Shown here: piece by piece, positions 15,059 through 23,374 of the stretch
How positions within the stretch are numbered: the stretch's first letter is position 1
Layout: each line of letters starts with the position of its first letter
Source of the DNA: Plantibacter flavus
GTDB lineage: Bacteria > Actinomycetota > Actinomycetes > Actinomycetales > Microbacteriaceae
Assembly (NCBI RefSeq): GCF_002024505.1
Contig: NZ_CP019402.1
Coordinates: 620,001 to 684,000, forward strand
Length of the DNA stretch: 64,000 nucleotides
Direction: 5' to 3'
The notes under the pieces: model-generated
What the model was told of the DNA's origin: nothing
Databases searched by the model: none
Seen by the model: only the letters and a program-made list of their open reading frames with translations
Made by a program: the position numbers and the translations under genes

Positions 15059-16537
15059 ATGGTGCGGCGCGAGCAGTTCGACGCGGTGGTCGTCGGCGCG
15101 GGGCCCAATGGGCTCGCCGCCGCGGTGACCCTCGCGCGGGCCGGCCTGCACGTGCAGGTGGTCGAGCGAGGCGACACGATCGGCGGTGGAGCCAGGACCG
15201 CCGAGCTGACGCTGCCCGGCTTCCACCACGACATCTGCTCCGCCGTCCACCCGATGGCGCTCGCCTCCGGCTTCTTCCGGTCCTTCGGCCTCGAGCGCCG
15301 CATCGACCTCGTCGTGCCGGAGATCTCCTACGCCCACCCGCTCGACGGTGGCCGGGCCGGCATCGCCTACCGCGACATCGACCGCACCGCCGACGCCCTC
15401 GGACGGGACGGCGGGGCCTGGCGCTCGCTCATGGGACCACTCGCCGCCGACGCCGACCGCGTCTCGCAGTTCACCGGCGGCAAGCTCCTGCAGGTGCCGC
15501 GCCACCCGGTCACGGTCGCGCGCTTCGGCCTCCGCGCGCTCGAGCAGGGCAGCCCGGCCTGGAACCTCCGGTTCCGCGAGCAGACCGCTCCGGCGATGCT
15601 CAGCGGTGTCGCCGCCCACTCCATCCGGCCGATGCCGAGCCTGTCCACCTCGGCCGCCGCCCTGTCGCTCGGCGCGTATGCGCACGCCCGCGGTTGGCCC
15701 ATCCCCGTCGGCGGCAGCCAGGCGATCGTCGACGCGCTCGCGGACGACCTGTTGGCCCACGGCGGTGAGATCGTCACCGGAACCGAGGTGCGCTCCATCG
15801 ACGAACTGCCGTCCGCCCGTGCCGTCCTGTTCGACACGACCCCGAAGGCGCTCGCCGAGATCGCGGGCAGCCGTCTGCCCGACGCGTACCTCCGTCGTCT
15901 CTCCCGATTCCGGTACGGCGACGGCGTGGCCAAGGTCGACTTCGCACTCTCAGGTCCCGTCCCGTGGACGAACCCGGAACTGGCGCGGGCCGGCACGCTC
16001 CACCTCGGCGGCACCCGCCCGGAGATCGCCGCCGCCGAGCGCGACGTCGCCCGCGGGCGGCACAGCGAGTCGCCCTACGTCCTCGTCTCGCAGCCCGACG
16101 TCGGCGATCCTGGTCGCGCTCCCGGTGGCGCCCAGGTCCTCTGGGCCTACACGCATGTGCCGAGCGGGTCCGGTCTCGACCAGACCGAGGCGATCACCCG
16201 GCAGATCGAGCGCTTCGCCCCCGGGTTCCGCGACGTGATCCTGACGTCGGCGTCGATGACCGCCCGCGACATGGCGCGGTACAACCCGAACTACGTCCTC
16301 GGCGACATCGCCGCCGGCGCTGCGACCTTCGCCCAGCTCGTCGCGCGTCCCGTGCTCTCGAACGACCCGTGGCGGACGCCGACGCCGGGGATCTTCCTGT
16401 GCTCCTCGTCGACCCCACCGGGCCCGGGCGTCCACGGTCTCGCCGGCTGGCACGCCGCCCGCAGCGCCCTCCGCTCGGTGTTCGGTCGCGACCGCATGCC
16501 GTCGCTCGCGCCAGACCGAACCGCGCGCCCCTCCTGA
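15059..16537 (+). CDS. Phytoene-desaturase-like FAD oxidoreductase
   Basis: A 492-residue protein of the COG1233 family (carotenoid desaturases/isomerases and the PYROXD2 group). The dinucleotide motif [20 protein letters not shown] starts near residue 10, [26 protein letters not shown] follows, and the C-terminal FAD segment is [28 protein letters not shown]. The length is normal. No carotenoid synthase (crtB/crtE) is nearby, so true carotenoid desaturation is doubtful. The partnership with SDR and SRPBCC genes suggests oxidation of a hydrophobic substrate. Confidence 0.85.
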   Translation: MVRREQFDAVVVGAGPNGLAAAVTLARAGLHVQVVERGDTIGGGARTAELTLPGFHHDICSAVHPMALASGFFRSFGLERRIDLVVPEISYAHPLDGGRAGIAYRDIDRTADALGRDGGAWRSLMGPLAADADRVSQFTGGKLLQVPRHPVTVARFGLRALEQGSPAWNLRFREQTAPAMLSGVAAHSIRPMPSLSTSAAALSLGAYAHARGWPIPVGGSQAIVDALADDLLAHGGEIVTGTEVRSIDELPSARAVLFDTTPKALAEIAGSRLPDAYLRRLSRFRYGDGVAKVDFALSGPVPWTNPELARAGTLHLGGTRPEIAAAERDVARGRHSESPYVLVSQPDVGDPGRAPGGAQVLWAYTHVPSGSGLDQTEAITRQIERFAPGFRDVILTSASMTARDMARYNPNYVLGDIAAGAATFAQLVARPVLSNDPWRTPTPGIFLCSSSTPPGPGVHGLAGWHAARSALRSVFGRDRMPSLAPDRTARPS

Positions 16538-16572
16538 CCTCCATCCCCGCTTTCAGCGAAAGGAACACCACC

Positions 16573-17157
16573 GTGTCCCACACCACCAAGGTCTTCGACT
16601 GCCCGCCCGACCGCGTCTTCGCCGTCCTCGCCGACGGTTGGCTCTTCCCGGCGTGGGTGGTCGGTGCGTCCCGCATGCGTGACGTCGGTGACCTGTGGCC
16701 GCATGTGGGCGGGAAGCTGCACCACTCCTTCGGTGTCTGGCCGGCGGTGCTGGACGACGAGACCACCGTGCTCCAGTGGGATGCTCCGCACCGGTTCGTC
16801 ATCCAGCCGAAGGGGTGGCCGCTCGGTGAGGCCCGTGTCGCCATCGAGGTGGAACCGCACGAGCGCGGGTGCGTGGTCCACCTGCACGAGCACGCCGTGA
16901 CGGGCCCTGGTGCGCTGATCCCGGTCTGGCTCCTCGACATCGGGCTGCACATCCGCAACATCGAGACGCTGCGCCGACTCGCCCACCTCGCCGAGGGCGG
17001 TGCCGGCGGCACCCATCTCGTGGAGGCGGCCGAACCGACGGCAGAAGACCGCGAGGACGCCGAGTTCCCGAAGCGTTCGTTGTTCGCGCGAGTGGCGTCG
17101 GTCCTCGTCGTCGCCGTGCCGGTGGCGGTCCTGGCGAGGGTGCTCCGTCGTCGCTGA
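16573..17157 (+). CDS. SRPBCC (START-like) lipid-binding protein
   Basis: A 194-residue protein. SRPBCC features are TTKVFDCPPDRVFAVLADGWLFPAWVVGASRMRDVG and the closing helix IPVWLLDIGLHIRNIETLRRLAHLAE. A hydrophobic C-terminal stretch (VASVLVVAVPVAVLARVLRRR) probably anchors it to the membrane, like the SDR two genes upstream. The GTG start has GAAAGGA upstream. It may carry or bind the hydrophobic substrate of the preceding oxidases; no enzyme function is proven. Confidence 0.82.
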   Translation: MSHTTKVFDCPPDRVFAVLADGWLFPAWVVGASRMRDVGDLWPHVGGKLHHSFGVWPAVLDDETTVLQWDAPHRFVIQPKGWPLGEARVAIEVEPHERGCVVHLHEHAVTGPGALIPVWLLDIGLHIRNIETLRRLAHLAEGGAGGTHLVEAAEPTAEDREDAEFPKRSLFARVASVLVVAVPVAVLARVLRRR

Positions 17158-17167
17158 CAATGGACTG

Positions 17168-17590
17168 ATGTCCGACACCTGCACTTTCTGCCGCATCCTG
17201 CGTGACGAGCCCGACGACGTCACCTGGGTGGAGCGTGAGGACGAGGCGGTCGCCTTCCGGCCGTTGCCCGAGTCGGAGCTCGCCCCCGGCCACACCCTGG
17301 TCGTGCCGCGAGCGCACAGCGTCGGGCTGCTGGACGCCGACCCGCGGGCTCTGCAGGCGACGACGGCCCTCGCTCAGCGGGTAGGACGCGCGATGCGGGC
17401 GGCGCTCGGGGCGACCGGCGTCGTCGTGCTGAGCGCGTCCGGTGCCGACGCCGGGCAGAGCGTCCCCCACCTCCATCTCCACGTCGTCCCGTGCTGGGAT
17501 GACGACGGGGTCACGTTCTGGCCCGAGGGCCGCTCGGAGCACCGGATCGACGGCGACCCGCACGCGCTCCTGGCGGAGATGTTCGAGTAG
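17168..17590 (+). CDS. HIT-family nucleotide-binding hydrolase
   Basis: A 140-residue histidine-triad protein. The triad is HLHLHVV at H101-H105, with H103 as the expected nucleophile. C5 and C8 (CTFC) form half of the zinc site found in the Hint-like branch. AFRPLPESELAPGHTLVVPRAH is also typical. A GACAAT -10 box lies 6 nt before the ATG (leaderless). Such proteins hydrolyse AMP-lysine or dinucleoside polyphosphates; the substrate here is open. Confidence 0.88.
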   Translation: MSDTCTFCRILRDEPDDVTWVEREDEAVAFRPLPESELAPGHTLVVPRAHSVGLLDADPRALQATTALAQRVGRAMRAALGATGVVVLSASGADAGQSVPHLHLHVVPCWDDDGVTFWPEGRSEHRIDGDPHALLAEMFE

Positions 17591-17612
17591 CCGGAGATCG
17601 CCGCTCCTTGAG

Positions 17613-17643
17613 TTGACCTCAAGACCGATTGAGGTTCTACGGT
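17613..17643 (+). promoter_or_regulatory. SoxR/MerR-type promoter and operator
   Basis: CCTCAA and TTGAGG are inverted around 6 nt (17617-17634), the arm sequence and spacing of the SoxR box. They lie inside an over-long 19-bp spacer between TTGACC (17613-17618) and TACGGT (17638-17643). That spacer is the hallmark of MerR-family activated promoters. Transcription would start at or next to the ATG at 17650. Confidence 0.8.
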
Positions 17644-17649
17644 TGAAGC

Positions 17650-18189
17650 ATGACCATTCCCACCACGCCGTCCGCCGATCCCGATGCCCTCGCCCGCGCC
17701 GCGACCGTCGACGGGTTCAAGACGGCGTTCCGTGACCACCCGGCCGGCGTCGCACTGATCAGTGCCTCGACCGATCAGGGAGACGTCGGGCTGACGGCGT
17801 CATCGGTCGCATCGGTGGCCGTCGACCCGCCGATGCTGTCCTTCTCGGTCACGCGAGCGACGGGGTCCGCGGGCGGACTGCTCAGTGCGGGAACGGTCGT
17901 CGTCCACCTCCTGGCGGATCACCACCTGGAGGTCGCGAAGGCGTTCGCCAAGACGGGGGAGCCGCGCTTCACGCCGGAACAGCACTGGGAGCGACTCGCG
18001 ACCGGCGAGCCCTACCTGCCGAGCGCCCGGGCGGCACTGCGCTGCCGGATCGTGCAGACGGTCCCGGCCGGCAGCTCGATGCTCGTCATCGCCGAGGTGC
18101 TGGAGGTCATCCCGCCCGGCACGGACGCGCCGGCGCTCGTCTACCAGAACCGCAACTTCCACCGCCTGGAGTCCGACCCGCTCGGCTGA
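17650..18189 (+). CDS. Flavin reductase family protein
   Basis: A 179-residue FMN-binding split-barrel protein that reduces flavin with NAD(P)H. Visible are FRDHPAGVALISAS, GLTASSVASVAVDPPMLSFSVTRATGSAGGLLSAG, VVHLLADHHLEVAKAFAKTGEPRF and VYQNRNFHRL. The ATG lies 6 nt after the -10 box of a SoxR-type promoter, so expression should be leaderless and induced by redox-cycling compounds. In Streptomyces, SoxR controls a few oxidoreductases rather than a superoxide regulon, which fits. soxR itself is not in the window. Confidence 0.88.
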   Translation: MTIPTTPSADPDALARAATVDGFKTAFRDHPAGVALISASTDQGDVGLTASSVASVAVDPPMLSFSVTRATGSAGGLLSAGTVVVHLLADHHLEVAKAFAKTGEPRFTPEQHWERLATGEPYLPSARAALRCRIVQTVPAGSSMLVIAEVLEVIPPGTDAPALVYQNRNFHRLESDPLG

Positions 18190-19146
18190 TCAGGCGAGGA
18201 GCGCGATCGGGCCGATGTCGGCGATCGCCTCGATGACCCGCTCGGGGTGCTCGGCGATCCGGTTGAGGACGTAGAGCCACCACTCGGGTCCGTAGACGAG
18301 GTACTCGCGCGTCGTGAACCCGCGGCGGCGGAGGTCGTCGAGGAGTTCGGTGCCGAGTCCCTGGAGCATCTCGAACTCCACGTGCGGCTGACGGAGATCG
18401 TCGCCCAGCGCACCCTCGAGTGCGGCGACGAGGTTCGCGTCATGGGTGGCGACGTTGACACGGTGACCCGACCCCACGAGTCGCGTGACCATGCTGATGT
18501 AGGCGACGGTCATCGGTGCGGAGTCGCGGGGGTGGGCCACCTCGGTCGATTCGAGGAAGGCGCCCTTGACGACGCGGATCGGCCCGGGCCGATCCAGCAC
18601 GCGGTCGAGGTCCGCGGGGGTGCGGTGCAGTCTCGCCTGGAGGGTGACGCCGGTCTCCGGGAAGGCGTCGGCGATCTGCTCGTAGATCGACAACACGAGG
18701 TCCGTGCGGTCGGAACCCTCGGCGGAGATCATGAGCGAGGTGTCGGCATCCCGTGCCGCCTGCGCGAGCGCCAGGCCGTTGCGCAGGCCGAGCTCGGGGG
18801 AGACGACTGAACCGATGTGGGAGAGGTCGAGCGAGATCGTCGCGGTCTGGTCGGACTCCCTGATCCGGCGGGCGAGGTCGACGAACTCGGCGGTCTGCTC
18901 GTCGGCGACACGTGCGTCGCGGACGGACTCGCCGACGAGCTCGATGCTCCAGCGGTGCCCACGATCGGCGTTCGCTTCGAGGAGCCGCAATGCGGAAGCC
19001 GCGTCCTCGCCGGCGATGTATCGCAGGGCCGCCCGCTTGGCGACGGCGGCAGCCTCAGGGTGGGCGAGGACTCGCGCTTTGAGGTCCTCGTCGAGAGCCC
19101 AGGCCCGCAGGGTGTCGGCGGCGCGCGACAGCGTCTCGTCGTTCAT
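18190..19146 (-). CDS. Proline dehydrogenase
   Basis: A 318-residue monofunctional FAD-dependent proline dehydrogenase with a TIM barrel. Motifs are SLDLSHIGSVVSPELG, SLMISAEGSDRTDLVLSIYEQIADAFPETGVTLQARLHRT, RVVKGAFLES, NVATHDANLV, EFEMLQGLG and the substrate-site YLVYGPEWWLYVLNRIAEHPE. It makes pyrroline-5-carboxylate from proline. The P5C dehydrogenase partner is not adjacent. Its stop codon abuts, with no gap, the stop of the convergent flavin reductase gene. Confidence 0.9.
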   Translation of the reverse strand: MNDETLSRAADTLRAWALDEDLKARVLAHPEAAAVAKRAALRYIAGEDAASALRLLEANADRGHRWSIELVGESVRDARVADEQTAEFVDLARRIRESDQTATISLDLSHIGSVVSPELGLRNGLALAQAARDADTSLMISAEGSDRTDLVLSIYEQIADAFPETGVTLQARLHRTPADLDRVLDRPGPIRVVKGAFLESTEVAHPRDSAPMTVAYISMVTRLVGSGHRVNVATHDANLVAALEGALGDDLRQPHVEFEMLQGLGTELLDDLRRRGFTTREYLVYGPEWWLYVLNRIAEHPERVIEAIADIGPIALLA

Positions 19147-19237
19147 CAGGATGCTTCGACCCTATCCAGTCCTGGGTGACGGTTCGGACGGCACCGAGGT
19201 CTGGGCTGCGTCGCCCGTGCGCGCTACGCTCGCTCAC

Positions 19238-19810
19238 GTGGCGAGCTTCGAGGAGAAACCGATCCTGGACCTCACGCTCGATGAGTGGGAGGCCTATCTC
19301 GCTGGTGCGCCGAGCGACGCGGGTGTTCGGTTGAAGCTGCGGAAGAAGACGTCGAAGGCATCGGGGATCACCTGGTCGGAGGCGCTGGACGTCGCCCTCT
19401 GCCACGGGTGGATCGACGGGCAGAGCAAACGGTTCGACGACGACTACACGCTGCAGGCGTTCACCCCGCGGCGGAAGAACAGCCCGTGGTCGCAGATCAA
19501 CCGGGAGCACGTCGCCCGCCTCATCGAGGAGGGGCGGATGCGTCCCGGTGGGCTCGCGGAGATCGAACGAGCCAAGGCCGACGGGCGGTGGGACGTGGCG
19601 TACCGGCAGAAGGACGCCGTCGCACCGGACGATCTCCAGGCGGCGCTTGATGCGAACCCCGAGGCGGCGGCGTACTTCGCGACGCTCGGCCGCACCGACC
19701 GATTCCGCGTCTTCTTCCGCCTGAGCAACATCAAGACGCCCGCGATCAGGGCCGCGCGCATCGCCGACGTGGTCGAGAAGGCCGCCCGGGGCGAGCAGCA
19801 CTACCGCTGA
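19238..19810 (+). CDS. YdeI/OmpD-associated family protein
   Basis: A 190-residue protein: LDEWEAYLAGAPSDAGVRLKLRKKTSKASGITWSEALDVALCHGWIDGQSKRFDDDYTLQAFTPRRKNSPWSQINREHVARLIEEGRM is the strongly conserved core. The GTG at 19238 is the chosen start because TACGCT lies 7 nt upstream as a -10 box (leaderless); the frame is open far upstream but only over proline dehydrogenase. The family is linked to bacteriocin or peptide stress by association only. Its TGA overlaps the next ATG. Confidence 0.82.
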   Translation: MASFEEKPILDLTLDEWEAYLAGAPSDAGVRLKLRKKTSKASGITWSEALDVALCHGWIDGQSKRFDDDYTLQAFTPRRKNSPWSQINREHVARLIEEGRMRPGGLAEIERAKADGRWDVAYRQKDAVAPDDLQAALDANPEAAAYFATLGRTDRFRVFFRLSNIKTPAIRAARIADVVEKAARGEQHYR

Positions 19811-20436
19811 TGGTGAGTGGATCGGCGGGGATGCGGGTTTCACCAGGAACCGTCTGGCCGGTCGTCCACGAGGAGCGTCGGCGGCTGGTCGCGGATCTGT
19901 CGGTGCTGGACGACGAGCAGTGGGGGACGCCGTCGCTGTGCACGGGATGGGATGTGCATGATGTCGTGGCCCATCTCGTCGACTCGGCGAAGACGACGCG
20001 GCTGGGATTCGTCCGACGACTCGTCGCCGCGCGATTCGACTTCGACCTCGACAACGCACGCGGGGTCGAGCGGGAGCGGAGGAACGATCCACAGGAGACG
20101 CTCCGGGCTCTGGCAGACGCCACCGAGCTGACATGCACCCCGCCGGCGAACCTCGCGACCAGGCTCGTCGAGGCCATCGTGCACGGCGAGGACGTCCGTC
20201 GGCCGCTCGGCATCCGCGCGGGGTATCCGACAGCGGCGGTCATGGTGGCGTTGGAGTACCAGCTCCGGACCGGTGTCTCGATGGGCGGCGGCAAGGAACG
20301 CGCCCAGGGCGTCCGGCTCGTCGCCGAGGACGCCGGCACGAGCTGGGGTGAAGGCGACGAGGTCCAGGGATCGGCGCTCGACCTGCTGCTCGCGGTGTCA
20401 GGTAGGCCGACCGGGCTGGCCCTGCGTGGGCGGTGA
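19810..20436 (+). CDS. Maleylpyruvate isomerase-fold (MDMPI) mycothiol-dependent enzyme
   Basis: A 208-residue DinB-like four-helix protein. The typical start is VVHEERRRLVADLSVLDDEQWGTPSLCTGWDVHDVVAHLVDSAKTT, where H in WDVHDVVAHL is an expected metal ligand; IVHGEDVRRPLGI supplies the other histidine. The family uses mycothiol, the actinobacterial thiol. Its ATG overlaps the YdeI-like stop (TGATG), so they are co-expressed. Exact reaction unknown. Confidence 0.82.
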   Translation: MVSGSAGMRVSPGTVWPVVHEERRRLVADLSVLDDEQWGTPSLCTGWDVHDVVAHLVDSAKTTRLGFVRRLVAARFDFDLDNARGVERERRNDPQETLRALADATELTCTPPANLATRLVEAIVHGEDVRRPLGIRAGYPTAAVMVALEYQLRTGVSMGGGKERAQGVRLVAEDAGTSWGEGDEVQGSALDLLLAVSGRPTGLALRGR

Positions 20437-20511
20437 GCGCGGGGCAGGGCGTGGGGCCCGGAGTTGCACGGGCAGGCTGCTCCCGGGCACTGATGTGACT
20501 CGGCTCGGCTG

Positions 20512-20580
20512 CCCTTCGACAGGCTCAGGGACCGGAACGGTTCGGGCACGCCTCTTCCGGTAACTGAGCTTGTCGAAGTG
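20512..20580. repeat. Palindromic intergenic repeat, family 1
   Basis: CCCTTCGACAGGCTCAGGGA at 20512 and, inverted, CCGGTAACTGAGCTTGTCGA from 20557 form one hairpin. It is the first of two copies that fill the gap between the MDMPI and HNH genes (20437-20684), which contains no gene. Confidence 0.8.
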
Positions 20581-20621
20581 CAGCACAGCTCGGGAACCGA
20601 ACCGATGCGGACGGACGATTC

Positions 20622-20679
20622 CCGGTCACTGAGCTGTCGAAGTGCTCACGTGGAACCCTTCGACCGGCTCAGGGACCGT
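20622..20679. repeat. Palindromic intergenic repeat, family 1
   Basis: Second copy in the same gap, in the opposite order: CCGGTCACTGAGCTGTCGAA, then CCCTTCGACCGGCTCAGGGA. It ends 6 bp before the HNH stop codon. Confidence 0.8.
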
Positions 20680-20684
20680 CGGGG

Positions 20685-21956
20685 TCAGAATGGGGCGGGA
20701 TCGGGTTCCGTCCGATACTGCTTGCCGTCGGGTGTCGTCCACTCGAGCACCCCGCCCGGCTGATGGTCGAGGTTCCATCCGGGGAAGTGTTTCATCCGGT
20801 GATGATGTCGACACAGGCAGGCGAGATTCGCGACATCTGTCGTGCCTCCGTCTTCCCACGCGACCGAGTGGTCGAGGTCGCAGGCTCTGGCGCGTCTGCC
20901 GCAGCCCGGTGCCCTACAGGTGCCGTCCCGCAGGCGCACTGCCCGTTGGAGGTCGGCCGGAACGCGGTATTGATGCCGCCCGACGGACAGAACCGCACCC
21001 GTTTCCGGCTGGACGAGGATCCGGGTGAAGCTGGGCGCGTTCACCGCGATGCGTGCTGCGGTCTCCGGGTCGATGGGGCCGTACCCGTCGAGCATCGCCG
21101 GGGCGTCAGAGGCACCGGCCATGCTCAGTGCCGGGACCGTGATCTGCACGGTCGGCTTGATGTGCTCCTGGACCTCGATCGGGTGCGGGAGCACCGGGCT
21201 GGACGCAACGTCTTCCGGGGTCACGCCGGTGAGGGCGAGGGCCGCGAGGGCGTCGGCCTGCAATTGTGCGCAGGTGCGGGTGTCGCCGGCCTGGCGAGAT
21301 TCGGCCGCGGCGGCTTCGATGCGCTCGGCGATGCCCTGCGCAATGGGCGCCGTCGTGAACAGGTGCACCCACGCCATGCCGTCGGCGGCCGCTTCGAACT
21401 CGACGCGGCGGTCGGCCTCAGAGCGGACCGCTCGGGCGGTGATGGACTCGGGGTGGAGTCGTTCGCGCAGGACGCGGGCGCGCCTGCGAAGGTTCGCGTT
21501 GGTGGACTCCTCCGCGACCGGTAAGACTTCTGCGAGAAACGCCGCCCGCCCTGCGACCGGGACGTCACTGAGTTGGTCGATGATCGTCTGCGCGTGCCGC
21601 GCCGAGATACGGCCGGCCTCGAGCGACGCCAGGACTGATGGGGCGTCGTTCACGAGACGTTCGGCGTCATTCGTCGCCCGCTGGACCGTCTGCTCGGGCG
21701 TGCGCGTCGCCATCGCGAGGGCCGCACACGTCGAGCGACGCGAGAGCGCCTGGCGCTCGGCCGGCGGGAGCACGGCCGGAACGACCGAGTCGGCGAAGGC
21801 GTCCGCGTAGGCGGCGGAGCGGGCCAGGAGGCGCGCTTTGCGTGCGTCCAGGACGGCTTGTTGCCGATGGAGCTCCGCCCACTCGTCCGAGAACTCCGCG
21901 AGCTGCGCGGCGTACTCGTCGCCGACGCGGATCGCGGCGGAGGAGGTCTCGGTCAT
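20685..21956 (-). CDS. DUF222 / HNH endonuclease domain protein
   Basis: A 423-residue protein of the 13E12-repeat type found in many copies in actinobacteria. The N-terminal helical DUF222 domain covers about residues 30-330. The HNH nuclease comes at the end: CRAPGCGRRARACDLDHSVAWEDGGTTDVANLACLCRHHHRMKH, with DLDH and the final HHH-KH as metal-site residues and paired cysteines. Catalytic residues look intact. Family members are often associated with mobile or repetitive DNA, and this one is bordered on both sides by family 1 palindromes. Role unknown. Confidence 0.88.
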   Translation of the reverse strand: MTETSSAAIRVGDEYAAQLAEFSDEWAELHRQQAVLDARKARLLARSAAYADAFADSVVPAVLPPAERQALSRRSTCAALAMATRTPEQTVQRATNDAERLVNDAPSVLASLEAGRISARHAQTIIDQLSDVPVAGRAAFLAEVLPVAEESTNANLRRRARVLRERLHPESITARAVRSEADRRVEFEAAADGMAWVHLFTTAPIAQGIAERIEAAAAESRQAGDTRTCAQLQADALAALALTGVTPEDVASSPVLPHPIEVQEHIKPTVQITVPALSMAGASDAPAMLDGYGPIDPETAARIAVNAPSFTRILVQPETGAVLSVGRHQYRVPADLQRAVRLRDGTCRAPGCGRRARACDLDHSVAWEDGGTTDVANLACLCRHHHRMKHFPGWNLDHQPGGVLEWTTPDGKQYRTEPDPAPF

Positions 21957-22027
21957 GGGACAAGTCCATCATGGACCACTGACATTCCAGATGCCGAGTC
22001 GCGCCGGCTGTGGACGTTGCTCGTGTG

Positions 22028-22051
22028 CCCTTCGACGGGCTCAGGGACCGG
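22028..22051. repeat. Half unit of palindromic repeat family 1
   Basis: CCCTTCGACGGGCTCAGGGA followed by CCGG, with no inverted partner nearby. It is a solitary half element 20 bp downstream of the DUF1801-like stop codon. Confidence 0.65.
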
Positions 22052-22070
22052 GGCCCAGCGGCCGGAGGGG

Positions 22071-22502
22071 TCAGACGGCCCGGGCGAGCAGGTCCGCGAC
22101 ACGCTTCGCGACGGCGTCGTTCCACGCGGTGACACCGAACGCGGTCGGCCACAGGTCGCCGTCGTCGAGCTTCGCGGAGTCGTTGAACCCGATGGTCGCG
22201 TAGCGCGCCTTGAACTTCGCCGCCGCCTGGAAGAACACGACCGCCTTGCCGTCGGCACCGACGTAGGCGGGCATGCCGTACCAGGTCTTGGCCGCGAGGC
22301 CGGAGTCGCCGCCCATGATCAGCTCGTGCAACGGCTCGGCGATCGCACGATCGGCGTCCTCCATGTCCGCGATCGCGTCGACGACGGCCTGCAGGGCCTC
22401 CTCGCGACTCGCAGCCGCCTTCAGCTCCTTGGCGCGCTCCTTCATCGCCGCGCGTTCCTCGGCGCTGAATCCGCTCTTCGTGCTCGATTGTTTCTCGGCC
22501 AT
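22071..22502 (-). CDS. DUF1801 / YdhG-like iron-chaperone family protein
   Basis: A 143-residue protein. The N-terminal third is charged helix (KSGFSAEERAAMKERAKELKAAASREEA). The rest follows the DUF1801/YdhG plan: LHELIMGGDSGLAAKTWYGMPAYVGADGKAVVFFQAAAKFKARYATIGFNDSAKLDDGDLWPTAF. GGAAGGA lies upstream of the ATG. Relatives include a frataxin-like protein in Bacillus; the function here is unknown. Confidence 0.8.
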   Translation of the reverse strand: MAEKQSSTKSGFSAEERAAMKERAKELKAAASREEALQAVVDAIADMEDADRAIAEPLHELIMGGDSGLAAKTWYGMPAYVGADGKAVVFFQAAAKFKARYATIGFNDSAKLDDGDLWPTAFGVTAWNDAVAKRVADLLARAV

Positions 22503-22594
22503 GTCGACGTCCTTCCGATCACCGTCTCCGAGTCCTGCCCGGCTCCGCCTCTCACGGTAGCGCTCGCGGTGGGGACGTGGGGTGCGGATTCGGC

Positions 22595-23242
22595 TCAGTC
22601 GTCCAGCGCGCCGGGACCGAGTACGGACTCGACGATGACCCGGATCGCGTACTCGCTCGTCTCGGCGAGATCGACGTCCGCCGGGTCGATGAGCCACTGC
22701 ACCTGCAGGCCGTCCATGACCGCGAGGATGGACGCCGCCGCACGGTGGATCGTCTCGGGCGCATCGACGCCCCGCTCGGCGCACACCACCTCGAACGCCT
22801 CCGCGATCTCCCGACGCAGCGTCCGGTAGCGGTCGTCGAAGTAGTGCCTGGCCGGGTGGTCCTCGGTCACCGACTCCGCCGACAGGACGACGAACGCCTG
22901 CACGATCCCGGCGCGCTGCGCGTTCGCGGCGGCAGTGCGGATCAGGTGCTTGAACAGGTCGATGCCGCCCGGGATGTGCTGGTCGTCGAGGTCCTGCACG
23001 TCCGTCGCGTCGCGGTAGCTGAGCACCTCGAGGAGGAGCTGGTCCTTCGACCCGAAGTGGTGCAGGATGCCCGCCGGCGTCATGTCGACGAGCTCGGCGA
23101 TGTCGATGAGCGTGCCGTTCGCGTACCCCTTGGCGCCGAAGACGTCCAACGCGGAGCGGACGACCTCGGCTCGCCTCGCCACGGTCGCCGGGCGTGGCTG
23201 GGCCGGTCGTTTCACCGTGTTCTGTCGTTTCACCGTGCTCAT
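22595..23242 (-). CDS. TetR-family regulator of the glucoside operon
   Basis: A 215-residue TetR repressor with HTH at about residues 22-68 (RRAEVVRSALDVFGAKGYANGTLIDIAELVDMTPAGILHHFGSKDQLL) and a C-terminal ligand domain. It is divergent from the binding-protein gene at 23375 and separated from it by a perfect 24-bp palindrome, so it most likely represses the uptake operon and itself. A sugar-responsive TetR here is unusual, since LacI or ROK regulators are more common for beta-glucosides. Confidence 0.88.
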   Translation of the reverse strand: MSTVKRQNTVKRPAQPRPATVARRAEVVRSALDVFGAKGYANGTLIDIAELVDMTPAGILHHFGSKDQLLLEVLSYRDATDVQDLDDQHIPGGIDLFKHLIRTAAANAQRAGIVQAFVVLSAESVTEDHPARHYFDDRYRTLRREIAEAFEVVCAERGVDAPETIHRAAASILAVMDGLQVQWLIDPADVDLAETSEYAIRVIVESVLGPGALDD

Positions 23243-23292
23243 GGTGTCCGTTCCGCGGGGGCCTCGATGCGCCCGACACTACCGCGCTTGCC

Positions 23293-23316
23293 AACTTACT
23301 GAATGGTCAGTAAGTT
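23293..23316. promoter_or_regulatory. TetR operator palindrome
   Basis: AACTTACTGA and TCAGTAAGTT are perfectly inverted around 4 nt (ATGG). The site lies 58 bp upstream of the binding-protein start and 51 bp upstream of the TetR start. The 10-4-10 geometry is the same as at 5227, with a different sequence. Confidence 0.85.
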
Positions 23317-23374
23317 ATCACCGAATCCCGACTTGCGCCGCACTGCCGCAGCGCACACCCAAGAGGAGAAAGCG

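Noticed and set aside
14882..15760. Long minus-strand frame opposite the phytoene-desaturase-like gene
   Set aside because: Third-position GC bias keeps such antisense frames open in this genome; there is no homology-like motif, and the plus-strand frame is strongly conserved.
15059..16537. A carotenoid biosynthesis cluster
   Set aside because: Only the desaturase-like enzyme fits; no crtB, crtE or cyclase is present, and the neighbours are an SDR and an SRPBCC protein.
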